NCBI GenBank assembly: GCA_900088475.1
Contig: FLMG01002489.1
Span: 8,559-37,744, forward strand
DNA length: 29,186 bases
Source: Hyphochytrium catenoides
Lineage: Eukaryota; Sar; Hyphochytriomycetes; Hyphochytriales; Hyphochytriaceae
Direction: 5' to 3'
Every line of letters begins with the position of its first letter. The stretch's first letter is position 1. A program made the translations under genes and the position numbers. The notes under the pieces were generated by a model. That model made no database searches, was not told where the DNA came from, and saw only the letters and a list, made by a program, of their open reading frames with translations. This document shows, piece after piece, positions 1 to 10,800 of this stretch.

Positions 1-186
1 CTCTCTCTCTCTTTTCTCTTTTTTTAGTTATTTTAATCCTCTTTCTCTCTCTTTCTCTCTACGCACGCACTCCGTCAAAAGCTCAGACAACTCTCTACCT
101 CATGCGTTGCCTTCCTTTTTGTTTTGCTCCTCCCTCATTAGTTAGTAGAAGAGGCTAACCTTCGACTCACTCGCTTGCTCTGTTTC

Positions 187-218
<32 letters not shown>

Positions 219-228
219 TTCTCTTCAG
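1..228 (+). other. Probable intron 3' part upstream of the receptor exon
   Basis: The stretch ends in a CT-rich tract (about 189-226) and cag, feeding the exon at 229. No convincing exon is visible in 1-180. Confidence 0.4.
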
Positions 229-481
229 CCCTGACCTCCACGACCGTGACCTCGGTATGCTAAACCGTCGTTATATTTTGAAGACAGCGGGCTACATGTG
301 CGCGTTCTTTCTCTATTTCTTCCCCGCGACGCTGAACCGCGTGGTCCAGTCTTTCTGGCCAGATAACCACGTCTTTATACTCCCGCTACTCGAAGCGGTA
401 AGAGAGAGAGAGAGAGAGAGACTCTAAGAGACGGGAAGACATAGGCGTCGAAGAGTCACCGAAAAGAAGAGCTAATATTAT

Positions 482-544
<63 letters not shown>

Positions 545-753
545 GCTATTGTATTTTATCTTCCGAAGGGATCAGAGATCGGAAGAGAGAGAGAGAAGCA
601 GGAGACACAGGCGAGAGAGTACGTCCAGGATAGTCTCAGGACAGGGAAGAGAGCAAATATTAAGAGAGAGAAAAGACGAAGAGAGAGAGGAAAAGAGACA
701 TCCCAAAGACACCAAAAGAAAAATGCTTGTTATCCGCTATTGTCCTGACCTTA

Positions 754-787
<34 letters not shown>

Positions 788-1374
788 TCACTCAGATCTT
801 CGTCCCTCTCGGCGGATTCATGAACTCTCTCGTCTTCTTCTGGTGGCGAATGTACTGGAAATATAAAGACAGAGCGCTGGAGAGGATCCAAGAAGCAGGA
901 AGAGCGATTTGTGGGCAGAAAGGAGGAAAGAAAGAGAAAGGAAAAGGGAGAGAAGAGACTCCCACGGACGTTCTCTCTTCCTCGCCTCTCTCTTCTTCAT
1001 CTCTTTGGATGGAGTCTCTCTCCCCGTCTTCCAGTGAAGGAAATGACTCTTTCTGCGCTGGAAACTATGGGAGAAGAGAGAGCTATGCGACCTCTCTCTC
1101 CTCTGATTCCTCTTCAATAGTTGGAGAGAAGAATGAGGGAGAGAGAGAGAGAGACGGCTTTCTCCCTTCTTCTTTCCCATTTGTCATCGTGGTGCCTGTC
1201 CAGCCACAGAACAAAGAAGAGAAGAACAAGAGTGAAGGAAGAGAGAGAAGGGTGACGCTGGAGACATTGAGGCTAGAATATGAGAGAGAAGAAGAAAGAG
1301 AGAGAGAGAGAGAACCAAGAAGACAACTGTTTGACGGGCCACTCATAAATCCTTATAAATGTATTAGAATGTGA
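229..1374 (+). CDS. Seven-transmembrane receptor, C-terminal part (TM6, TM7, cytoplasmic tail); 5' end outside window
   Basis: Two exons, 229-397 and 796-1374, join in phase 0 (GCG|gtaaga at 397/398; ctcag|ATC at 795/796) and end at TGA 1372-1374. Exon 229 follows a CT tract and ttcag, and begins with the last base of a split codon, so more exons lie upstream. The first exon encodes RRYILKTAGYMCAFF...FFPATLNRVVQSFWP, which has the look of TM6 with the P-x-x-x-N-R pattern of class E/cAMP-receptor-like GPCRs. The splice joins PLLEA to IFVPLGGFMNSLVFFWW, resembling the TM7 pattern (L/P)-x-G-x-x-N-x-L-V of Dictyostelium CAR/GCR1-type receptors. A basic segment (WRMYWKYKDRALERIQEAG) follows, as at the start of a helix 8/tail. 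The remaining tail of about 160 residues is Ser-, Glu- and Arg-rich, partly from translated GA/CT repeats, and ends KCIRM. That end is only a poor CaaX box because of the Arg. The family call is by pattern memory; another 7TM family is possible. Confidence 0.6.
482..541 (+). repeat. (GA)n microsatellite in receptor intron
   Basis: Near-perfect GA tract of about 60 bases inside the 398-795 intron. The same intron ends in a CT tract (about 757-787) that serves as its polypyrimidine tract, so the two arms are complementary and could pair in the transcript. Confidence 0.9.
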
Positions 1375-1562
1375 ATGATGTATCAAATCGTTAGATCCCT
1401 TCTCTCCCCGGAAAAGAGAGAGAGAGAGAAGAGAGCCGCAGAGAGAGAGAAAATAGAAGACAAGGAGAGAGAGAGAGAGAGAGAGAAACCGTGGTCGAAA
1501 AACCCAAGGGCATAGTAGGGCCGAGCGGTAATGGAGCTCGTCAGAAGTTGGCAATCATTCTA

Positions 1563-1593
<31 letters not shown>

Positions 1594-2921
1594 AGAAAAG
1601 AGGGCGCAACAGTGAGAGAGAGAGGAGAGAAAAAAGGTCTACCATAGACATCCAACCACAAGACATAAAAGAGAGAGAAGGACGGAGAGAGAAAGAGGAC
1701 AAATAGAAGGTAGATCTCTGGTCGAAGTTCAACAAACTCCGCTGCAGCTGTGGCCACGTCCTCTCCCTTCTTGCCGCTGCTCCGTTCTTTTCTCTTCTCT
1801 CTCTCCCTATTTCTCTCTCTCTCTCTCCATGCGACAACCAGTCATCTCTCTCTCTCTCTTTCTCCGGCAAAGCTTCACCTGGAGTTGAGCTGGCATCTCT
1901 CCTCCCTCCTGTGGCTCCTCTATCGTTAAGGGTCATCGCTCTCTCTTCACCCTTTTTCTTTCTCTCTCTCTCTCTCTTTCGCTCTCTCTCTTTCTCTCTT
2001 CTCACGTTTCCTTCCATTCGCCTTTGCTTCTCTGTGCGAAACAGGAAAGAGAGATCATCGCCCTTCCTTGCGAGTGCTTTTCCCTCGCAACGGTCTCCTA
2101 ATTGTTCTCTCTTCTTCTCTCTTCTCTCTCTCTCTTCTCTTTCTCTCCTGTCTCTCTCTCTCTCTCTCTCTCTGCTTTCTTCAGGTTGTCTCCTCGTTTC
2201 CGGCCGAAGAATCTGTCATCACATTTACCGCTTTTCTTCGTAGTAGTTTCTCCTCGTTCTTTCCTTCTTCCCCTTCTCACATTCACACGCAACTGTTCTT
2301 CTTCTCTCTTCATTGTTCTTTCGCAACGACAATCTCTCTCTTTCTCTCTCTCTCTCTCTCTCGCTTTCCCACATCAAGCCGCTGTTGCAGTTGGTGCTCT
2401 CTTTCCATTTCTGAGTTCTCTCTTCTCTCTTTCAGTTTCTCTCTGTTCTCAAGCCTCTCTTCTGATAGTCTCTTTCTCCTTCTTCTTGAATTCTGTTATT
2501 CTCTCTTCCTAAGAATTTCTCCTGGTGCAGGTCTTTCCCTCTCTTCTTCTCTCTCTCTTTTTCTGCCTTTCTCTGTCACTCGGAGGTCCGTCGCCGCTTT
2601 GGCTTCCTTTTGTTCGCTTAGTCTCATTTTCTACCACTCGCGATGTGAGCATTGTTCTCTTCTCTCTCTCTCTCTCTCTTTCGCTTCTCTCTCTTGTTCC
2701 ACATCTCTTCCTCCTTCTCTCACCTCTCTTTCTTTTTCATTTGACTCTGCAGCTGCCTCTTTCTCTCTCTCTTGTTCTGGGTCGCTTCAAGCCTTTTCCT
2801 GTTTTGCTTCTCATCACTCGTTATCTCTCCTTTGTGCTGTCCTCTTTTCTTCTGCTATCGCATGAGTCGTCTCTCCTTCCCCTTCTTTCCGTTATGTCTC
2901 TTTCCTCTCTTTCTTTCTCCC

Positions 2922-2960
<39 letters not shown>

Positions 2961-3472
2961 GTGGATCCTCTTCTGCTTGTCTTTGCTTTTTGAAGTTCCA
3001 TTTTTCTCTCTCTCTCGGATCTTTCAACGGTGGCGGCGGCGCATCTGTGGTGCAGGGCGCGGCAGATTGGCTCTATCTTCTCCTCTCTCCCTCCTTTTTG
3101 TCTCTCCCTGTCTTCTTGCCGTGTCTCTCTCTTTGTCTCTCTCTCTCCCTCTCTCCTCCCCCTCTCTCTCTCTCTCCATGTGTCTGGTTCTGAGCGGGTG
3201 GAGAGAAAGAGCAACAGCCCGGCCCATTCCTCCGTCTCCGCCGCTGAACCTAAACAAAGGCATTTTATAAGAAGAGAAACGGAGAGAAAGAGAGAAACAG
3301 AGAGAGAGAGAGAGTGTATAGTAGTAGGAGGCTGGACAGGGAAGAAACGTTGATGCGGAAGAGAGAGCTGAGCCAAGAAGAGAGAGAGACGAGAGCAGAG
3401 CGGAAAAGCTACTGAAGAGAAATGTGAGAGAGAGAGAGGAGAAAACAGAGGAAGAGCTAGCTGAAGAGAAAC

Positions 3473-3530
<58 letters not shown>

Positions 3531-3544
3531 GAAGAGAGGGAGAG
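1375..3544. repeat. Microsatellite-dominated intergenic stretch: GA, then CT, then GA domains
   Basis: Purine-rich (GA) on the + strand to about 1700, pyrimidine-rich (CT) from about 1780 to 3180, then GA-rich again to about 3545. Long pure tracts include 2924-2957 (CT) and 3477-3530 (GA). Open frames here are simply translations of the repeats (Ser-Leu or Glu-Arg runs). Several cag|g junctions occur, but I could not chain any exons in phase. Confidence 0.8.
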
Positions 3545-4530
3545 AGGGAGAGCGAGGGCGAACAGAGCCTTTTGATAACGTTGACTAGAAAGCAACATAA
3601 CAATGCCTCTTCGCGTCCATGATTCCAAATACCAACCATAAAGACTGCGTTAGTCTCAAATGAGTAGCGTAAAATATAAGCATATTCGTAATGGAGGTAG
3701 CTTAGTCGATCATCTGCGTCCGTTTTTCTTGTGGAGACTATCGAACTGCTGGGGTGGGTGGGAGTGCTTGAGAGAGGACGGGAGGGATGCGGCATATTTT
3801 CAGATTCTTCTCTACTGGGGTCTATTTATATGACAGTACCAAGCCGCGTACGGGCTGACGTTTAGGTATACTATTTAGTGCCACGAAGCTGCCTGTCGGA
3901 GTATGTTTAGAATACGTACTTGTATCGGGTATAACGTTAGACTGACTAGGTAATAAGCGTAATTATTGATGGAGTTATTTTCAATCCGAAGGGTTTTCTT
4001 TACAAGTAGTCGCATGTTAGTAGGGCTTGTACCAAACATACGATGTTGCTGTAGTTGAGCACTGTGGGGCGGCGAACGTTCGAGGTGAATCTTATGTGTG
4101 ACCACCTGCAGAGACCTGGGCCAAAATTACACAAACCAGATCAGGGAGGAGTGATCGTGGAGAAAGGCCAAGACGTAGAGGGGATGAACCTGACAAACAG
4201 AGTGCTGATGAGCTTCACCACTGGCTTGATGGTCCTGTGTAGACATCAAGACAGAGAGCGATAGTGGTACCGAATAGCAGGTCATGAGATGCAGTCAGAT
4301 GAAGCGTCACTTTTGTGTTGAAAGAAGCACCCATCTTGGCCTTCTCCCACGTCCTCTGTCTCTCCCATTGTCTTATAGTAATGCATCTTTGTCGATATCT
4401 CTTCTGAACTCTGTCTCTCCTCTAGCGCACGCTGTCACGTGCTGTGTGATGCAGGTAGGAAAATCTCAAGGGGCAAACAGGGGGAATCCACAGATTGATT
4501 GTCTTACCACGGAATATCTTTAGCCCTTTG
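3545..4530. other. Unique-sequence island, no confident gene
   Basis: About 1 kb of balanced composition between repeat domains. Short opposing ORFs overlap here (+ 4055-4264, - 3875-4105), neither with a recognisable domain. A consensus-like donor (atgcag|gtagga, about 4450-4458) could end an untranslated exon. I see no RNA gene or regulatory element I can support. Confidence 0.5.
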
Positions 4531-4586
4531 ACCAGTTCTATCTCTCTCTCTCTCTCTCTCTCTTTCTCCTTCTCTCTTTCTCTCTT

Positions 4587-4623
<37 letters not shown>

Positions 4624-4854
4624 ACGTCGACGGCCTGTTCCTTCTCTGTCTCTGTGGGAGCAGGATTGTGCTTCGATTTACTGGTCGCATTGCAGGCAGC
4701 AAATGCACTGTTTCTCTCTTTCTATTTTCTTTCTCTCTCTCTCCTCTCTCTCTCTCTTCTCTCTCTCCCTTGTCCTTTACAAGAACTGCCAGCCAAGGTG
4801 TGCTCTCTCTCCCTGATCCTACGCTGCTCAAGCTCAATAGCAAAGCGACACGAC

Positions 4855-4916
<62 letters not shown>

Positions 4917-5286
4917 AGGGACAGCCATCGTTCTGCCCACTGTTTCCAGTGAATCTTCCTGGTTATTCCTCGTTGTCTGTCCTTCTTGGCGACGGCTTTC
5001 TCCTCTTCTTGATCTGGCGCCTCCTCTTGACGACGCGCCGCGCTTCGGCAAATCCTTTTTCAAGAGAAAGAAGGAGAGAAAAGAGAGACAAAGAATCTAA
5101 GAGAAGAAGATAAAGAGAATCAAAACCAGACAGGACGTGCCTCGAGTCCGGGGCGAAGACTAGCAACCGCCGCGGAAGAGAGAGAGAGAGATAGATTCTC
5201 TGAAGCCGATATTCTCGCTCCTTACACTCAATCGGCTTACGTCTCTCCTGATAACAGAGAGGTATCCAGAAAGAGGACTAAGAATA

Positions 5287-5317
<31 letters not shown>

Positions 5318-5407
5318 AGAAAGAAACGAAGAGATGGACTAGACCAGGCATAATAACGATGGGGTAAACAAGAAAGAGTAGTCCTTGACCTGCAAAGCTG
5401 TTGGACG
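4531..5407. other. CT and GA tracts and 5' flank of the Rel/TPR gene
   Basis: CT-rich about 4540-4770, a pure GA tract 4859-4913, then about 250 bases of more complex sequence (4920-5160) and further GA runs. The + frame at 4920-5100 is open and reads as non-repetitive protein, so an untranslated or coding upstream exon cannot be excluded. The reading frame of the proposed start at 5408 is closed by an in-frame TAA at 5354. Confidence 0.45.
4859..4913 (+). repeat. (GA)n microsatellite
   Basis: Pure GA run of about 55 bases. Confidence 0.95.
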
Positions 5408-5962
5408 ATGCCCCAGCCCTCGATGGATGGAAGGTAGGAAGTGGGGTGGCTGTGCTTTCTCTCTCTCTCTCTCTCTCTCTCTTTTCCTTCTCTCTTGTCT
5501 GCCTTTTTGCACGTCTCGGCTCAATCGATCTCCCTCCTTTTCACCTCTCTATCTTCTCTCTCTCTACTATGTATATTGAGTATACTACGCTTCCTTAGTG
5601 GCTGCTCCGTGCCCCCCTGGCTGTCTCTCTCTCTCTCTCTTCCAATCTGTTTTGGCCTCTCAACATCTCTCTCTCTCTCTCTCTCTGTGGTTAGGGTGAG
5701 GCTCATAAGCGAGGGTCTCTTCCTCCGGACGCTGACGCCGGTCACGGAGCGGCCGGAAGATGAGGGAGAGAGTGGCAGCGAGAGTCGGAGGAGAGAAGAG
5801 AGTGAAGGGAGAGAGAGAGAGGGAGCAGCGGCAAGGAAGGAGAGACTCTCCGATTTCCCGAGGGCATCATCTAAGAAGCTGAGCAAGAGCGGCAGTATTG
5901 GTGAGAGCACAAAGTAGCCTCTCTCTCTATGTCTCTTGTCCTTCTCTCCTTCTCTCCTCCTT

Positions 5963-6000
<38 letters not shown>

Positions 6001-7846
6001 ACTCACTCACTCACACACACACACACAACATGTACACCCTCTCTCTCTTTCCACACTCGCGTTTCTCTCCTTTTATCCTAGACAGCTTTGTTTGGTTTGA
6101 AAATGATCTTCTTCCTCTTTCCACTTTAAAACTCACTCTCTCCTTCTTTCCTACTTTCTCTCTCCCTTTCTTCGCTTCGTTTCAACACTCCTTAGGCGGC
6201 CCAGCCGCGCTCTTCCTGGATTCACTAAAGCTCAGCAGAAGCGCCGTGGTAAGCTGCCATCCCGGCGATGGCTCATCTTTCTCTCGCTATTTATGTAACT
6301 TTCTCTCTCTTTCTCTTGTCTCTGTCTCTTCTCTCTCTTTCTGTCTCTCCTCTTTGATCTCTTCTCTCTCTCAGGCTTATTCCTACTCGCTCTTTGCTCA
6401 CTCCTTGTACTCTTCTTCTATCCTTTCTCACTGTCAAAGTTCTGGTTCTGAGTCTCTTTGCTTTCAATGTTGGTTAGTTCTCTGTCTTCTAGTTTGCAGT
6501 CGTACTCTGTTTCTTCCTCTTTCCTTTTGCCGCTATTACTCTTCCTTTTTTCTCTCTCTTTCTCTCTCTGCCTCTGCACTCTGACTTATTAATTCTTGGT
6601 CTCTTAGACGCTAGTCTCCCTCTTTCTGTTCTCTGTCATGGATTGTGTAGGAGCTCCGGTCTCCCTCCGCCGCACACCCTTCTCTCTCCCGTCCAACCTC
6701 GGCCGATGGTGCGGCGCTCGCTGGGATTCAGAAGAAATCTCAACTTGATCTTGGATTGGAGGTACCGCGAATCTGCAAAATCTTCAGAAATCAAGACAAA
6801 GAATCTGGAAGAATGATTGTTTCTCTGGGTCTTTTCTCGTCAAATATTTCCTTTCTTGCTTCGGTTGATGCTTTTTATCTTCGATTCTTTCTGCCTCGTC
6901 TTCTTTTCCTTTCCTCGATAAGTAGCCCTTCTCTTCTCTCTCTCTCTCTCTCCCTCTCTCTTTCTCTCTCTTTCTCTTCCTTTCTCTCTCTCTTACTCAT
7001 TCTCTCTTTGACAGAAAATATCTGCTATCCTCATCGCTGCGTTGAAAGAAGGATTAGACCTCTCTACCTTCTCCGTTTCTCCCTTTCCGGAGGGAGAAGC
7101 GCTAGCGCAGCTGCTGAAGAAGCAGAAAGAGAGAGAGAAACGGCCGGAAGGCACACTCTCTCTCCTCCGTCCTTCCTCTATGTATAACAAGAACCAAGAG
7201 TCACTCGCATCTGCCAGGGTAAAGATCTCCTCCTTCCCTCATGATCATTTACTGCGTAGCGTTGAACATGAAAGATAGATGTCTCCGTCTCTTTCTTTTT
7301 CTCTCTCTTTTTCCCTCTCCCATCTTTCCCTCTCCCACCTCCCCCTCTCTTTGTCTCTATTTGCTGGCATCATCTGACCAGATCTCTGTCTTCTCGCTTC
7401 CTATTTTCATGTCTTCCTCCCTGTCTCTCTCTCTCTCTCATGTCTCTTTCGTCACCACGTCCTCAGCGCACTTGCAAATCCTTCGCCACGCGGTTGTTCC
7501 AGACTGCCGTCGAGGAGCAGCGAGGAGGGCTAAGTTGCAGGTACTCTTAGCTTTCTCTCTCTCTCTCTCTCTTTCGCTCTCCTCTGTCTCTTTCTCTCTC
7601 CTCTGTCTCTTTCTCTCTCCTCTGTCTCTTTCTCTTCGTTCTCACCTCTCTGTCTCTTTCTCTTCGTTCTCACCTCTCGTACTCTCTTTCTCTCCTGTCT
7701 TACTCTTTACCATCGGTGGTAGACCTTTGACCTCTTTGGCCTGTTTGACCACCTCTTTATCTCCCTCGATCACTCTCTGTTTGTTCTCTCTTCTCTTTTT
7801 CTTTCTCCAAATTTCCCTTCTTCCTTCTTTCTCTCTCTTTTACCCG

Positions 7847-7899
<53 letters not shown>

Positions 7900-10800
7900 C
7901 TCTCTCACTCTCACTCTTCTTCTCCCCATTTGACATTTGAAATCAATTCCAGGGATACTGGCCGTCTCTTCCATTTGTCAGGAGAGGTTCTAGAGGCTTT
8001 GAAGCTATTTGATCCCCAAGAACAGCTTACACAGGTAAACTTTGCCACCGTCTGGTGGATAGAAAGAGGGAGAAGAGAGAGAGTGAGAGAGAGAGAAATA
8101 AGAAGGAGAGACAGACAGACAGCTAGTAAGGAAAGGAGCGGAAAGGAATGCTAAGAGATGCGAAAGAGGAGGTCACTAAAAGCTCTTTATCAGCTTGAGC
8201 ATGCCACTGCCACTCTCTCTCTTTCTCTCTCTATCATTAATCTCTCTTCTCTCCCGATCTCTTGCTGTTTCTCTTCAAACTTTTTCTCTCTGTTTCTTCT
8301 CTGCTCTCTTTGTTTCAATTTGTCTATCATGACCTGGTTCCCTCCTCTCTGACTCTCTCTCTTCCTGTCGCAGGAGGAGCAAGTGACTCTCCGCTTCTGC
8401 AAGCAAAGAGCGCAAGAGATCGCGCAGTCCACAGAGAAAGGACTTGTCCCACTTGTCCCTTTCTCTCTCTCCGTCAAGCAACTTATGAGACAGTTGATCT
8501 TTGTCGGGGGAGAGGGAGAGCCTTCTGCTCTCTCTCTTTCTCTCTCTCTCTCTCTTAAGTCAACGGTCGCTCTCTTTCTCCAGTGCACGGAGATAAGTCG
8601 CATCCAGAAAATCTATAGACAGGCAAGAAAGGCGATAAGTCGACAATATCCGGAAGCTCTGGCAGAGATCCGGAGAATATCTGCAGAAATCTCAGAAAAT
8701 CTTCATAAGAATCCGAAGATTTTTGCGGATTCCTCAGACGCTCAGATAGAGATTCAACAGAGACCTCACACAGGCAGTGCGGAAGAGCTTCAGCTCCAGG
8801 CCGCTGGACACAGAGCAGAGTTTGAAGCTCTTGTCTCTCGTCTGGCGGCTCAGGCTGGTCTCTCCCTCTCTCTCTTTTCGCAGGAGGAAGAAGGAGACAA
8901 TAGACTGTTTTCCTTTCTTCTCTCCTCTTTGTCCTCTGATTCCAAGACTGAAAGATCGAATGGGAAAGACGAAGAAGAGAGTGAAGGAGAAGAGGAAGAA
9001 GGAGAGACTCTTCCCCAGGGCTTTGCCTTCCTTGGGCCGACAAAGACTGTGCGACAGGCAAAGGAGAAAGCGGAGAGAAAGTTTAGAGGGAGAGAGAGCC
9101 GCGTTCTAGACTTTCTTCGCGCATCTCTCGTCTTTCCGGATTTACTATCTCTTCTCTCCTCTCTCAAGGCCTTGCAAGCAGACAAGAGCATTCGCATTCT
9201 TAGAGTGAAGAATAGCTTGGGAGGAGAAGAGGAAGATAAGAGAGAGAGAGAGAGCAGTTCAGATGAAGAAAGAGAGACAGAAGGAGAAGAAGAAACTCCG
9301 TCCTCCTTCTCTCCCTCGTTTTCGTCTAATTCTTTCTATCCTCATGTCAAGGTCAACGTCCTCGTGGGAGCCGGAGTGAGAGGAAGGGGAGAGAATCAGA
9401 GAGCCAACGGACACATCTGTGAGCTCTCTTTCCATCTCTATCAAGTCTATGCACTAGAGAGAGAAAAGAGAAGAGACAGGAGGGAAGGAGAGGAAAAAAG
9501 AGGGGAAGTGAAGAGAGAAAATGTGACAGGAGGAGGAGGAGCGGGTTACAATGCCTACCTCTGGCTGTCAAGAGACACTGGATTAGAAAGAGGAGAGGAA
9601 GGAGGAGAGAGAAAGGAACCGGAAGAAAGAGAAAGAGGAAAGAGAAGAACAAGGAGACAGGAAGAAGGATCCTTTTCTTCCTCCTCTCCTCCATCTTCTC
9701 CTGTTTCTACTTCTTCTTTATCTCCCTTTGACCTGATTCCGCCGCGTTATCGCACCCCAGAACTTCTCTCAGAGCTTTGGACGGTTCTGGATCTTAACTC
9801 AGAGCTCATTGGCCATCGAAGAGCTTCAGAATTCATCCGGAATTTCCTAAATATCGCCTTTTTTGAAAATCTGCAGATGGATATTCAGAGATTCCGGTCA
9901 GAGATTTTATTGGCAATTTTAGAAACTCCTTACCATCGTGGCGTCTTTCATAGCCTCCTGGGTCTCTGTTTAGAGAGCTGGGAGCAATATCCATTGGCAG
10001 AGGAGCTGTATAGAGAGAGAGTGGAAGAGAGCAAAAGCGATAGAGGAGAAGACCACACAGAGACTCTACAAGCCATAGAAAGACTGGCAGATTGCCTTCG
10101 AAGACAAGGAAAAGTTGAAGAAGCCCAGGATTTCTACCAGGAAGCGCTTAAGAGACGGAGACAGAGATTTGGTCCGGACAATCCGAAGACTCTGCAGACT
10201 CAGGAAAAGCTTGGACTTTGTCTGATGCGAGCTCAACAATGGGAAGAAGCAGAGTTTTGCCATCGGCAATGTCTAGAAATGAGAGAGGAGGGACAACGCG
10301 CTGCGGGAGGAGGCATTGTCCTTCTCTCTTCTTCTCTTTCTCTCTCTCTCTCTCCTCGCTCGTTCCTCTCCCCTCAGTCTCTACAGAGTGCTGCTAACTT
10401 GGCAATCTGTCTCATGGCTCTCGATCTTCAGAGAGAGACATCTCTCGAAGATTTGCCCTGCAGATTAGCGGAAGCAGAATCTCTGTGGCGTCTCTGCAGG
10501 ACAGAGAGAGAGAGAGCACTGGGAAGAGACCATCCTAAGACTTGGGTCTCTTCCCTGGGGCTCGCTGCCTGCCTAGAGAGACAGGGAAAGAGGTGGGAGG
10601 CGGAGACAGTGTATAGAGAGAGCCAAAGAGAGAGAGAGAGATTCACAATGAATCTTCATCTCTTTCCAGACTCTCTTCAGGTCTCTGTCAGAGATTGGCC
10701 GAGATTTCTCCAGGTGTTGAGGGCGTTAGAAGAGGAGAGAGACCTTCTCTCTGCATTGCATCCTGACTCTTCTCTTCTCTCTCTCCCACCACGCCAGAGC

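Noticed and set aside
1359-1374. CIRM at the end of the receptor as a CaaX box
   Set aside because: Arg at the second aliphatic position makes it a poor prenylation site; noted only because the TPR protein also ends in C-x-x-M.
2068-2865. 265-codon + frame of Ser/Leu/Phe
   Set aside because: It is the translation of a CT-rich domain; overlapping frames look the same and no exon structure or domain is visible.
3875-4264. Overlapping minus and plus frames in the unique island
   Set aside because: Short, no domain, no supporting splice or start signals.
8858-8883. gtctct...cgcag segment resembling a mini-intron in the TPR exon
   Set aside because: 26 bases, not a multiple of three and too short for splicing; removal would break a long open frame.
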